Source: CAWAMD01 sp963783045
Lineage (GTDB): Bacteria; Actinomycetota; Nitriliruptoria; Nitriliruptorales; Nitriliruptoraceae
Length of the DNA: 64,000 bases
Direction: 5' to 3'
NCBI GenBank assembly: GCA_963783045.1
Contig: CAWAMD010000009.1
Span: forward strand, 1-64,000
A program made the position numbers and the translations under genes. This document shows positions 51,070 to 59,543 of the stretch, piece after piece; position 1 is the stretch's first letter; the number at the start of each line of letters is the position of its first letter. A model generated the notes under the pieces. The model was not told the origin of the DNA, did no database searches, and saw only the letters and a list, made by a program, of their open reading frames with translations.

Positions 51070-52542
51070 TCAGACGATCACGCCGACGTTGTCCAGCCGC
51101 GGGCGCGCCAGGTCCTCGTACTCCCGCCACGCCGCCGCGAGCCGGTCCACGGCCTCGACGAGCACCTCCGGCGGATGACCGAAGGGTAGGCGCAGCCAGC
51201 CGCGGTGCCGGGCGGTGACCGAGCTGGCCGTGCCGGGCGTGACCCCGACGCCGTGCCGCGCGGCGATCGGCGCGAGGTCCAGGCTCGACGCCCCACCGAG
51301 GTGCGTCCACACGCACAGCCCGCCCTGGGGCTCCTCCCAGGTCCAGCCGGGCAGCTGCCGGGCGACCGCATCGGTCAACGCGTCGTAGCGCCGGCGCATC
51401 TCGGCACGGCGGTGCGCGGCGATCTCGTCGCCGTGCTCGAGCAGCTGCGCGGCCACCGCCTGGGAGATGGCCGGCGTCCCGAGGTCGTCGACGACCTTCA
51501 GGCGCAGCAGGCGCCCGAGCATCGGCCCGGTGGCCCGGATCCAGCCGATCCGCAGACCGCCCCACAGCGACTTGCTCAGCGAGCCGACCGTCAGCACGGC
51601 CGGGCCGTCCCCCAGGTACGTCGCCAGTGGCGGCGGTGGGGCGGTGTCCAGCCAGCTCTCGGCGAGGGTCAGGTCGTCGATGAGCACCGTGTCGGCACCG
51701 TCGAGCGCGTCGGCGACGAGCCGGCGACCCGCGTGCGGCAGGATCCGCCCCGTCGGGTTGTGCACGCTCGGGACCAGGTAGACGAGCCGGGGCGCATACC
51801 GCTCCACCTGCCGGCGCAGCGCGGCGGGATCCGCCCCGTGCGCCGACATGCCGACCGGCACGATCCTGGCCTCCGCAGCATGGAAGACGTCGACCGCGCC
51901 GGGGTACGTCAGCTCCTCGGCGAGGACCACGTCGCCGCTGCCGATGATCAGCTGGGTCGCGAGCGAGATGGCCTGCTGGCCGCCCGTGGTGATCATCAGC
52001 TGGCCGGCCGTGGTCGGCAGGCCCAGGTGGTCGGTGAGGTGGCGGGCGAGCGCCTCGCGCAGCGCCGGGAGCCCCGCCGGGTGGTAGCCGTGCCCGGCCA
52101 GGAGCGCATCGTGCTGGTCGGGACGGAACGTGAGCGCGTCCGCGGGAAGATCCTCGACGCCGACCCAGTAGGCGCCGCGCAGGTCGATGGCGTCGTTCTC
52201 GAGGTCGAAGAGCCCCCGGAAGATCCCGTCACGGGGCAGCACCGAGGCGACGCGTGCCTCCCGGGATCCGAGCGTCGGAACGTCGCGCCCCCCGACCACC
52301 GTGCCGCTGCCGTGCCGCGTGTGGACGCGGTTTCGCTCACGCAGCAGCTCGTAGGCACGGACGACCGTGCCGCGGCTGACGCGCAGAGCGGTGGCGAGCT
52401 GACGCTCGGCCGGCAGGCGGATCCCGGCCGGCAGCTCGCCCCGCACGACGAGCCCCTCGAGCGCGTCGGCGAGCGTCTCGTAGAGGGGACCGACCGCGTC
52501 GTCCCACCCGTCGAGGAGGTCCGTGAGCTCGTGCACCTGCAT
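51070..52542 (-). CDS. MocR-type regulator (GntR domain-aminotransferase)
   Basis: The 490 residues combine an N-terminal GntR winged helix (PLYETLADALEGLVVRGELPAGIRLPAERQLATALRVSRGTVVRAYELL) with a fold-type I aminotransferase domain (GGQQAISLATQLIIGSGDVVLAEELTYPGA, LVPSVHNPTGRILP, GSLSKSLWGGLRIGW holding the pyridoxal-phosphate Lys). MocR proteins use PLP as effector to control vitamin B6 or amine metabolism. The gene is divergent from the 52768 gene, with TGGACCA boxes between them. Confidence 0.85.
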   Translation of the reverse strand: MQVHELTDLLDGWDDAVGPLYETLADALEGLVVRGELPAGIRLPAERQLATALRVSRGTVVRAYELLRERNRVHTRHGSGTVVGGRDVPTLGSREARVASVLPRDGIFRGLFDLENDAIDLRGAYWVGVEDLPADALTFRPDQHDALLAGHGYHPAGLPALREALARHLTDHLGLPTTAGQLMITTGGQQAISLATQLIIGSGDVVLAEELTYPGAVDVFHAAEARIVPVGMSAHGADPAALRRQVERYAPRLVYLVPSVHNPTGRILPHAGRRLVADALDGADTVLIDDLTLAESWLDTAPPPPLATYLGDGPAVLTVGSLSKSLWGGLRIGWIRATGPMLGRLLRLKVVDDLGTPAISQAVAAQLLEHGDEIAAHRRAEMRRRYDALTDAVARQLPGWTWEEPQGGLCVWTHLGGASSLDLAPIAARHGVGVTPGTASSVTARHRGWLRLPFGHPPEVLVEAVDRLAAAWREYEDLARPRLDNVGVIV

Positions 52543-52596
52543 CCGGCGTCCATCCTGCGAGGGCTGGTGCGATCCTACCCGCCTGCCGCACCCTGG

Positions 52597-52768
52597 TGGT
52601 CCAGTCGGTGGGGAGTGGACCAGGATGTCGCGGCGGCGCCTCGGTTCCGGTGTTCCGGCCTCTGAACGGCCGTCGCTTCGGACCACATCGGGGAACAGTG
52701 GACCATACCTGTCGGTATCCGACCGCCGACCATGGTGGGCAACGACCTTCTTCGATTGGATTGGACCA
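52597..52768. promoter_or_regulatory. TGGACCA boxes and ATACC-N4-GGTAT site
   Basis: TGGTCCA (52597-52603) and TGGACCA (52616-52622) form an inverted pair; TGGACCA recurs at 52699-52705 and 52762-52768, the last touching the ATG of the plus-strand gene. MocR regulators commonly use short repeated sites, so these are candidates. Abutting the third box, ATACC-TGTC-GGTAT (52705-52718) matches sites near the TetR gene. Confidence 0.5.
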
Positions 52769-53040
52769 TGCGATTGGACTCCGCCGACTCGTCGGCCTCC
52801 GTCCTCGCGCCCGCCCCCCGCGCGAGCGGGGGCGTGGCGACGATCTCCGTACCTGCCGTCCGCGATGCCGACGCCGTCCTGCACGAGGTGCTGCTCGCCG
52901 CCGCCGCGTCCGACGAGCTCAGGCGGCGCCAGGCCCCGCTCACCGAGCGCGTCGACGCCGCGCGCACGCTCTTCCTGCTCACCGACGAGCTCGTCGACCT
53001 GCGCCGTGCCGAGGCGCACGCCCAGGGGCGGTGGTGCTGA
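52768..53040 (+). CDS. Small hypothetical protein
   Basis: The 90-residue protein reads MRLDSADSSASVLAPAPRAS, then DADAVLHEVLLAAAASDELRRRQAPLTERVDAARTLFLLTDELVDLRRAEAH, mostly helical and soluble. No family is recognised. It is joined to the next gene by TGATG and is divergent from the MocR gene, so both could be its targets. Confidence 0.5.
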   Translation: MRLDSADSSASVLAPAPRASGGVATISVPAVRDADAVLHEVLLAAAASDELRRRQAPLTERVDAARTLFLLTDELVDLRRAEAHAQGRWC

Positions 53041-53243
53041 TGTTCGTGGTCCACTGCGACGAGTGTGAGGCCCGCACGCTGATCTTCCCCGAGCAGGTGG
53101 AGGGCATGGCCGACGACGGCGCCGGCCGGATCGTGGTCGCCTACCACTGCAGCCGCGGCCACCATGGCCTGCTCGTGACCGGCCGGGGTGCGGCGACGGC
53201 CGCGCACGAGGAGGCTCGCGAGCCCGCCACGGTCGGCTGCTGA
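53040..53243 (+). CDS. Small zinc-ribbon-like protein
   Basis: The 67 residues contain HCDECEAR near the start and HCSRGHHGLL later, a Cys/His arrangement able to bind one zinc ion. Start ATG shares a base with the upstream TGA. No other domain. Its role with the upstream helical protein is unknown. Confidence 0.55.
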   Translation: MFVVHCDECEARTLIFPEQVEGMADDGAGRIVVAYHCSRGHHGLLVTGRGAATAAHEEAREPATVGC

Positions 53244-53250
53244 TCCTCCC

Positions 53251-53865
53251 TCAGCCTCCGCCGGGTTCGGACCCGGCGGCCACCAGCAGCTCCACGAGCC
53301 GGGTGAGCAGCCGCCCGGCTTCCGTCTCGGTGGGCTCGGCCAGGCTCATGATGGTCAGCCCGTCGCCGGCGGCGATCAGCAGCCGGGTCAGATCCTCGAC
53401 GGGCACCCTCGGGGCGCGTCGAAGGTCGGCGAGGTGCTGCTCGAGCAGCTCGGTGACGCGGGCGCGGATGTCGCGCTGTCGCTGTGCCATGTGGGCGCGC
53501 ACGTCCTCGTTGCGCGCCGCGTAGAGCAGGAACTCCGTCTCCAGCAGCAGCCAGTCGCGGTCGAAGACCGTCATCTTCGCGTGGCGCTGGCCCACGAGCT
53601 CGGCGCGCTGCGCGGGTTCCGCCTGGGCGAGCACCTCCGCGAGCGTGTCGACCGCCTGGGCCAGGTGCCGGTCGATCAGGGCGAGGAAGAGCTGCTCCTT
53701 GCTGTCGAAGTTCGAGTACACGGCGCCCTTCGTGTAACCCGCGGCCTCGGCGACCTCGTCGACCGACGTGCCGTGGTAGCCCTTGCGTGCGAACACGCCG
53801 GCGGCGGCTTCGAGCAGCTGCACACGGGTGCGCTCACGCTGCTCCTCGCGACTGAGTCGTGTCAT
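53251..53865 (-). CDS. TetR-family repressor
   Basis: A 204-residue TetR protein: helix-turn-helix residues 15-60 (RVQLLEAAAGVFARKGYHGTSVDEVAEAAGYTKGAVYSNFDSKEQL), then an all-helical ligand domain. The ATG at 53865 faces a gap with GGTAT..ATACC palindromes, and a related palindrome lies just before the divergent transport operon. It probably represses itself and the transporter. The ligand is unknown. Confidence 0.85.
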   Translation of the reverse strand: MTRLSREEQRERTRVQLLEAAAGVFARKGYHGTSVDEVAEAAGYTKGAVYSNFDSKEQLFLALIDRHLAQAVDTLAEVLAQAEPAQRAELVGQRHAKMTVFDRDWLLLETEFLLYAARNEDVRAHMAQRQRDIRARVTELLEQHLADLRRAPRVPVEDLTRLLIAAGDGLTIMSLAEPTETEAGRLLTRLVELLVAAGSEPGGG

Positions 53866-53921
53866 CGGCGTCGTCGCTCCTGGCCGGGACCGGTCGGATT
53901 CGCGGGTGCATCGTACTAGCA

Positions 53922-53944
53922 GGTATTCGGATACCCGACGGTTT
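53922..53944. promoter_or_regulatory. TetR operator candidates between repressor and transport operon
   Basis: GGTAT-TCGG-ATACC (53922-53935) is an inverted repeat. Overlapping it, ATACC-CGAC-GGTTT (53931-53944) resembles the ATACC-N4-GGTAT boxes at 52705-52718 and 54150-54163 with one mismatch. The site lies about 55 bases upstream of the TetR start. Confidence 0.5.
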
Positions 53945-54148
53945 GTCCGCGCAGGGGTCCGCGGGTAGGTTCGCCGTCGCACGGCCGGGGCCGGATGTCC
54001 GGTCCCGGCCGCACCATGTTCTGCGCCCCTGTCGCGGGGCGCCGCGGCCGCCGACGTAACTCGGCCGGCCTCCAGGCGTTGAGTGCGGCGACGCGGTCGT
54101 TCGTTGTCCGGGAAGGAACGGACGGTCCGGATCGCGAAGTCCACGAGT

Positions 54149-54164
54149 GATACCCGCGGGTATC
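54149..54164. promoter_or_regulatory. Perfect palindrome GATACCCGCGGGTATC before the transport operon
   Basis: A 16-base perfect palindrome, 33 bases before the ATG of the substrate-binding protein, likely over its promoter. It contains the ATACC-N4-GGTAT core shared with two other sites around the TetR gene. GGAGGA at 54184-54189 is the ribosome-binding site. Confidence 0.6.
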
Positions 54165-54196
54165 TCGCCGCGCCCGTACCGCTGGAGGATCCACGC

Positions 54197-55714
54197 ATGT
54201 GGCAATCACGTGACCGGTTGCTGGCCGGGATGTTCGCCGTGCAGCTCGTGGCAGCCATCGTCTTCGGTCTCATCGTGATGACCGGGCTGTCCTCGAACGA
54301 GCCGGCGCAGGTCGCCGCATCCGCCGCTGGACAGGGCGGCGCGACCACCGGCGGGTCGACCGCCGGCAGCGCGGGCGGCGCCGGCACCACGACGACGACC
54401 ACCGGCGCCGATGCGCAGGCCGGGACCGCCGGCGGGACCGGGAGCGCGACGGCCCCCACCGACGGCGCCCCGGGGACCTCCGCCGACCAGACCGCCCCGG
54501 CGGACGCGGGCGGCTCCGAGCAGGCCGGCGCTCCGACCGGTCAGCAGGGCGGCGCCCAGCCGGCCGACCAGCAGCAGGCCACCGGCGGGCCCGGCACCCG
54601 GACGGGCGTGACCGACGACTCCGTGCTCGTCGGCTCGCTCGTCACCCAGACCGGCGCCATCAACTTCCGCTCGTCCGCCCAGGCCACGAAGGCCTACATC
54701 GACATGGTCAACGAGCAGGGTGGGGTCAACGGCCGCACGATCAAGCTGATGCTCCGTGACGACGGCCTCGACGAGAACAAGGGCCAGCAGGCCGTCCAGG
54801 AGATGATCGACGCGGGTGTCTTCTCCTTCGTCGCGTTCAACGCGCCGCTGACCGAGCAGTCGGTCCTCCCGGTCCTCGACAAGCACAAGATGCCGCTCAT
54901 CGGCGCCTTCGCGATCAAGCCGCACCCGCTCGGCTACATGTTCTCCGGCCCGTACGAGACCTACGGCAAGGTCGGCGGCGACATGCTCGCCAAGCAGGGC
55001 GTGAAGACGCCGGGCCTGATCTTCGTGTCCAACCAGAACGAGGACACCGACTCCACGATCATCGAGTCGTGGAAGCAGGGCCTGAAGCAGCACGGGATCA
55101 CGCTCGACGACCGCAACATCCACGCCGTCGACGTGACGAAGGCCTCCTTCGACAACGTCGTCATCTCGCTGCGGTCCAACGGTGTCGACGGGATCGGGAC
55201 GATCCTGGACGCCACCGCCATGGTCCGCCTCCAGCAGTCCATGAACCGTGCCGCCTACCACCCGACCCACGTCTCCTCACCCTTCGGCGGCGACCCGGCC
55301 GTGCTCGACAACCCCAACGTCGGCGACTCGTTCGAGGGCACCTTCGTCCTGTCCGACGTGAACTTCCTCGGCAGCAACACGCCCGAGGAGAAGCTCTACG
55401 AGCAGCAGGTGACCCGCCGCTTCGGCAACAGGGCCGAGCTCAACTGGGCCGGTCAGCTCGGCTGGCTCGGCACGAAGATGTTCGTCGAGGCCCTCAAGCG
55501 CACCGGCGCCGACCCCACCCGCGAGAAGCTCCTGGACGTCATGAACTCGTTCAAGAACTTCGACACGGGCATGACGACGCCGCTCACGTTCACGTCCGAC
55601 CCGATGACCCATGCGCAGGCCAACCACTGCATGAAGGTCGGCAAGGTCGTCAACCACAAGGTCACCCAGGTGCAGGACTGGTCCTGCCCGAAGCTGACCA
55701 TCAACAAGATGTGA
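54197..55714 (+). CDS. Branched-chain-amino-acid-type ABC substrate-binding protein
   Basis: A 505-residue protein with an N-terminal hydrophobic helix (LLAGMFAVQLVAAIVFGLIVM), a Thr/Ala/Gly/Gln-rich linker of about 100 residues, and a type I periplasmic-binding domain (VLVGSLVTQTGAINFRSSAQATKAYIDMVNEQGGVNGRTIKLMLRDDG). No lipobox Cys is present; the first helix probably stays as an anchor. The domain is that of LivJ-like proteins, whose ligands range from amino acids to aromatics and other organic molecules; ligand cannot be read off. Confidence 0.85.
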   Translation: MWQSRDRLLAGMFAVQLVAAIVFGLIVMTGLSSNEPAQVAASAAGQGGATTGGSTAGSAGGAGTTTTTTGADAQAGTAGGTGSATAPTDGAPGTSADQTAPADAGGSEQAGAPTGQQGGAQPADQQQATGGPGTRTGVTDDSVLVGSLVTQTGAINFRSSAQATKAYIDMVNEQGGVNGRTIKLMLRDDGLDENKGQQAVQEMIDAGVFSFVAFNAPLTEQSVLPVLDKHKMPLIGAFAIKPHPLGYMFSGPYETYGKVGGDMLAKQGVKTPGLIFVSNQNEDTDSTIIESWKQGLKQHGITLDDRNIHAVDVTKASFDNVVISLRSNGVDGIGTILDATAMVRLQQSMNRAAYHPTHVSSPFGGDPAVLDNPNVGDSFEGTFVLSDVNFLGSNTPEEKLYEQQVTRRFGNRAELNWAGQLGWLGTKMFVEALKRTGADPTREKLLDVMNSFKNFDTGMTTPLTFTSDPMTHAQANHCMKVGKVVNHKVTQVQDWSCPKLTINKM

Positions 55715-55760
55715 CCGCCGACCACCGCACCACGCAGACGACGAGGAGCAAGGCGCAGAC

Positions 55761-57779
55761 ATGGGCGTGACGCAGGCGATCGGGCTGGCGCTCGGCGGCA
55801 TCCCCCTCGGCGCCATGTACGCGCTGCAGGCGATGGGCATCGTGCTCATCTACAAGACCTCGGGGGTCTTCAACTTCGCCCAGGGCGCCATCGGGATGAT
55901 GGCCGCGTTCGTCGCGAGCTGGGCCGGCATCTCTCTCGGGCTGCCCGCCGGCGTGGCGGTGGTCGTCGCGCTGGTCGTCGGCGCCGCGCTCGGCGTGCTC
56001 ATCGAGCGGCTCACGATCCGCCCCGTCGAGGGGACCCTCCAGCGCACCATCGTCACCCTCGGCTGGCTCCTCGGGCTCCAGGGGTTCGCCCAGCTGCTGT
56101 TCGGCACCGGCGCCGGCCGGCAGTTCCTCACGCCGTTCCCGCAGCGCCCCGCCTTCAGCATCTCGGGCCTCTACGTCGCCTACGGTTGGGACCAGCTGGC
56201 GGTCGTCGCGATCGCCGTCGGCGTGGCCGTCGGGCTCGGCATCTTCTTCCGCACCCGGGCGTTCGGCGTTGCCATGCGGGCCGTCGCCGATGCTCCCGAG
56301 GGCGCGAGCCTCCTCGGCGTCGACGTGAACCGCGTGACCGTCGTCTCGTGGGCGCTCGGGGCCGGCATGGCCGCGCTGTCCGGCGTGCTCGTCACCCCGC
56401 TGCTCGCCACGCTCGACACCGTCGGGCTCGTCATCTTCACCATCCAGGCGCTCGCTGCCGCGCTCGTCGGCCGGCTCACCTCGCTGCCGCGCACCTTCCT
56501 CGGTGGGCTCGCGCTCGGGATGTCCCAGCCGGTCCTGCGGTCGCTGTTCCACCTCGGCGCCGGCAGCAACGAGCTGATCGCTCTGCTCTTCGTCCTCGGA
56601 GCCCTCCTGCTCTACAAGCGCGGCGGGCGGGGCGACTCGGGCGGGGGCGGCCTCGCGCCCGTGGCGCTGCACCCGATGCCGCGTGGCCGGCTCGCCGCCT
56701 GGTCGGTCGGGGCGATCGTCACCTTCGGGCTGCTGCAGGCCTTCGTGTTCGACCCGGGAACCTTCTCGCGCAGCGTCGCCGTGACGTTCATCTGGGCCCT
56801 CGGGGTGCTCTCGCTCGTGCTGCTGTCCGGCGTCGCAGGGCAGGTCTCGCTCGCCCAGGCGGCCTTCATGGGGGTCGGCGGATACGGGGCGGCCATCGCG
56901 ATCGGGCTCGGCGTGCCGTTCCCCCTCGCGCTGCTCGCCGGCGGCGCCCTCGCCGCCTTCGCGGCCGCCCTCGTCGGGATCCCGGCGTTGCGCCTGCGCG
57001 GACTCGAGCTCGCCATCGCGACCCTGTCCGTGGCGTTCGCCGCCGACCGCTTCTTCTTCCAGTCGTTCGAGCCGCTCGTCGGCCCCGACCGTCGCCGGCC
57101 ACTGCCACGCCCCGGCTGGGCGGACCACCTCGTCACCGTCCACGGCATCCAGATCACCGACTGGCGCCCCTATGCGCTGCTCGCGATCGCCGTGTTCGTG
57201 CTCGCCGCCTGGTGGGTCGCGTCCCTGCGGCGTGGCCGGACCGGCGCCGCCTTCACCGCCCTGCGCTCCTCGGAGGCAGCGACCTCGGCCATGGGGTTCT
57301 CGGTGACGGCCGTGAAGCTGAAGGGGTTCGCGCTGTCCGGCTTCGTGGCCGGCCTCGGCGGGGCGCTGTTCGGTGGACTCGGCGAGCTCGCGGGCAACAC
57401 CGCCTTCGGGTTCGACCGCTCCATCACCCTGCTCGCCTACGCGGTCATCGCCGGCATCGGCTCGGTTCCCGGCGCGGTCGTCGGGGGCTTCATCGTGGTG
57501 CTCTCGTCCCTCGACTTCGGTGGGGGCGGGGGACAGGTCGCCACCGACACCGGGACGGCGATCGTCACCATCCTCACCGCCGTCGCCCTCATCCTCGTGC
57601 TCGTCCTCGCGCCCCGCGGGCTCGCCGGCATGGTGACCTCCGTGCGCGAGCGCCTCGCCCGGGCGCGCGGCCGTCGTACGGACGACACCCGCCCCGGGTC
57701 GGGCGGCGCCGGCCCGGACGTCGCCGTCGCCGACGACACCGCCGAGATCCTCGTGTCCACCGGCGGGGAGGGAGCCTGA
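55761..57779 (+). CDS. Fused LivH-LivM ABC permease
   Basis: One 672-residue chain holds both permeases: LivH-like residues 1-290 (GGIPLGAMYALQAMGIVLIYKTSGVFNFAQGAIGMMAAF) and LivM-like residues 320-630 (LSGVAGQVSLAQAAFMGVGGYGAAIAIGLG, GLELAIATLSVAFAADRFFFQ). About 17 helices in all. The typical system encodes these separately; here they are covalently joined, which fixes heterodimer stoichiometry. It lies 46 bases after the binding protein gene. Confidence 0.85.
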   Translation: MGVTQAIGLALGGIPLGAMYALQAMGIVLIYKTSGVFNFAQGAIGMMAAFVASWAGISLGLPAGVAVVVALVVGAALGVLIERLTIRPVEGTLQRTIVTLGWLLGLQGFAQLLFGTGAGRQFLTPFPQRPAFSISGLYVAYGWDQLAVVAIAVGVAVGLGIFFRTRAFGVAMRAVADAPEGASLLGVDVNRVTVVSWALGAGMAALSGVLVTPLLATLDTVGLVIFTIQALAAALVGRLTSLPRTFLGGLALGMSQPVLRSLFHLGAGSNELIALLFVLGALLLYKRGGRGDSGGGGLAPVALHPMPRGRLAAWSVGAIVTFGLLQAFVFDPGTFSRSVAVTFIWALGVLSLVLLSGVAGQVSLAQAAFMGVGGYGAAIAIGLGVPFPLALLAGGALAAFAAALVGIPALRLRGLELAIATLSVAFAADRFFFQSFEPLVGPDRRRPLPRPGWADHLVTVHGIQITDWRPYALLAIAVFVLAAWWVASLRRGRTGAAFTALRSSEAATSAMGFSVTAVKLKGFALSGFVAGLGGALFGGLGELAGNTAFGFDRSITLLAYAVIAGIGSVPGAVVGGFIVVLSSLDFGGGGGQVATDTGTAIVTILTAVALILVLVLAPRGLAGMVTSVRERLARARGRRTDDTRPGSGGAGPDVAVADDTAEILVSTGGEGA

Positions 57780-57780
57780 C

Positions 57781-58641
57781 ATGGCCACGCTCGAGCTGAA
57801 GGACATCGTCGTGCGCTTCGGCGGGATCACCGCCGTGGACGGCCTCTCGCTGAAGGTGCACGCCGGCGAGATCGTCGGCCTCATCGGACCGAACGGCGCC
57901 GGCAAGACCGTCACGTTCAACGTGATCACGGGGTTGCAGAGGCCCGACGAGGGGACCGTGCTGCTCGACGGCCAGGAGGTCACGGCCGCACCGCCCCACG
58001 TCCGTACCGCGATGGGGCTCGGCCGCACCTTCCAGATCGTGCAGCTGTTCTCGGGCATGTCCGTGCGCGAGAACCTCATGGTCGCCGGCCACCGCTTCAC
58101 CCGGTCCGGTGCGATCGCGGACGCGCTGCGGCTGCCGGCCCGCCGCCGCGCGCTCGCCCAGGCCGGCGAGCGCGCCGACGCCATCCTCGAGTTCCTCGAC
58201 CTGCGCCACCTCGCCGACGTACCCGCGGACCAGCTGCCCATCGGCCAGTCACGGCTCGTCGAGCTCGCCCGCGCCCTGACGCTGCGCCCGAAGGTGCTGC
58301 TCCTCGACGAGCCCGCCAGCGGCCTCGACCCGGGCGAGACCGCCGACTTCGCCCGCCTCCTCGGCCGCATCCGCGGGGTGATCGGCTGCGGGATGCTGCT
58401 CGTCGAGCACGACATGTCGGTCGTCATGCCGCTCTCCGACCACGTCTACGCGATGAACTTCGGGCGGCCGCTCGCCGACGGAACGCCCGCCCACGTGCGC
58501 CGGCACCCGGCCGTCCTCGAGTCGTACCTGGGCTCCAGCGCCGAGCCCGGCGACACGAGGAGCGCCGAGCCCGGCGACACGAGCCGCGCCGAGCCCGGCG
58601 ACACGAGCACCGCCGAGTCCGGCGAGGAGGACGCAGCATGA
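57781..58641 (+). CDS. LivG-type ABC ATPase with repeat tail
   Basis: The 286-residue ATPase has Walker A GPNGAGKTVTFN, Q-loop, signature-like QLPIGQSRLVELARAL, Walker B VLLLDEPASGLDPGE and switch His in LLVEHDMSVV. The LSGGQ signature is replaced by LPIGQSR. The last 30 residues are three copies of SAEPGDT(R/S), encoded by 24-base repeats at 58537-58608, absent from most LivG. One base separates it from the permease. Confidence 0.85.
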   Translation: MATLELKDIVVRFGGITAVDGLSLKVHAGEIVGLIGPNGAGKTVTFNVITGLQRPDEGTVLLDGQEVTAAPPHVRTAMGLGRTFQIVQLFSGMSVRENLMVAGHRFTRSGAIADALRLPARRRALAQAGERADAILEFLDLRHLADVPADQLPIGQSRLVELARALTLRPKVLLLDEPASGLDPGETADFARLLGRIRGVIGCGMLLVEHDMSVVMPLSDHVYAMNFGRPLADGTPAHVRRHPAVLESYLGSSAEPGDTRSAEPGDTSRAEPGDTSTAESGEEDAA

Positions 58642-59543
58642 CGGACAGCATCCTCACGGTCGACGGCGTCACCGTCTCCTACGGGGCGGTCGTCGCCCTG
58701 CGCGACGTGTCGCTCAAGGTGGAGGAGGGAGCCACATGCGCCATCCTGGGCGCGAACGGAGCCGGCAAGACCAGCCTGCTGCGAGCCATCACCGGCCTCG
58801 AGCCCGTCCGGTCCGGGACCATCCACGTCCGTGGTGAGGAGGTGACCGGCGACAAGCCGCACGAGATCGCCCGGCGCGGGGTCGCCCACGTCCCCGACAA
58901 CCGCGGGATCTTCCCGTCGCTGAGCGTCGGCGACAACCTGCGGATGGGGCTCTACGGCGCGGGGCGGGACGGCACCGCCGACGGCCGCGCAGCCCTCGCC
59001 AACGTCTACGAGCTGTTCCCCATCCTCGAGGAGCGCACCGACCAGGCGGCCGGCAACCTGTCGGGCGGGCAGCAGCAGATGCTGACCATCGGGCGGGCCC
59101 TCCTCCAGGACCCGGCGCTGCTGCTGCTCGACGAGATGTCGATGGGACTCGCCCCGTCCATCGTCGACGACCTCTTCGACGTGGTGCGTCGGCTGCAGGA
59201 GCGGGGGATCACGGTCGTGCTCGTCGAGCAGTTCGTCGGCCAGGCCATGGGCGTCGCCCACCAGGTCGCCGTCCTCGAGCAGGGCCGGATCGTCGCGCAG
59301 GGGACGCCGGCCGAGCTCGCCGGCGACGAGCTCGCCGCCGCCTACCTCGGTGCCGGCGACGACGACATCGAGGTCGACGAGGTCCCGCCGCCACCGGCGC
59401 ACGTGCAGGAGACCATGCGGACCCGCCTCGGACCGGCGGAGGTCCGCCGCCTCGAGCGGCTGGCCGCCGAGCGGGGCGTGAGCGTCGAGCAGATGCTCGC
59501 CGAGGCGGCCCGGACCCTGCTCACCACGGAGGACGAAGCATGA
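58638..59543 (+). CDS. LivF-type ABC ATPase
   Basis: A 301-residue ATPase: Walker A GANGAGKTSLLRA, signature LSGGQQQMLTIGRAL, Walker B LLLLDEMSMGLAP and switch His replaced by the sequence VVLVEQFVGQ (Glu-Gln), usual for LivF. A C-terminal extension of about 45 residues (RRLERLAAERGVSVEQMLAEAARTLL) is helical and of unknown use. It overlaps LivG and the next gene by four bases each. Confidence 0.85.
   Translation: MTDSILTVDGVTVSYGAVVALRDVSLKVEEGATCAILGANGAGKTSLLRAITGLEPVRSGTIHVRGEEVTGDKPHEIARRGVAHVPDNRGIFPSLSVGDNLRMGLYGAGRDGTADGRAALANVYELFPILEERTDQAAGNLSGGQQQMLTIGRALLQDPALLLLDEMSMGLAPSIVDDLFDVVRRLQERGITVVLVEQFVGQAMGVAHQVAVLEQGRIVAQGTPAELAGDELAAAYLGAGDDDIEVDEVPPPPAHVQETMRTRLGPAEVRRLERLAAERGVSVEQMLAEAARTLLTTEDEA

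Noticed and set aside
55701..58427. A 908-codon minus-strand frame antisense to the Liv permease and LivG
   Set aside because: Composition is low-complexity Arg/Gly/Asp and no motif is present, whereas the plus strand encodes recognisable ABC proteins.
58537..58623. CRISPR-like array
   Set aside because: Repeats are contiguous, encode an in-frame peptide tail and have no spacers or cas genes nearby.
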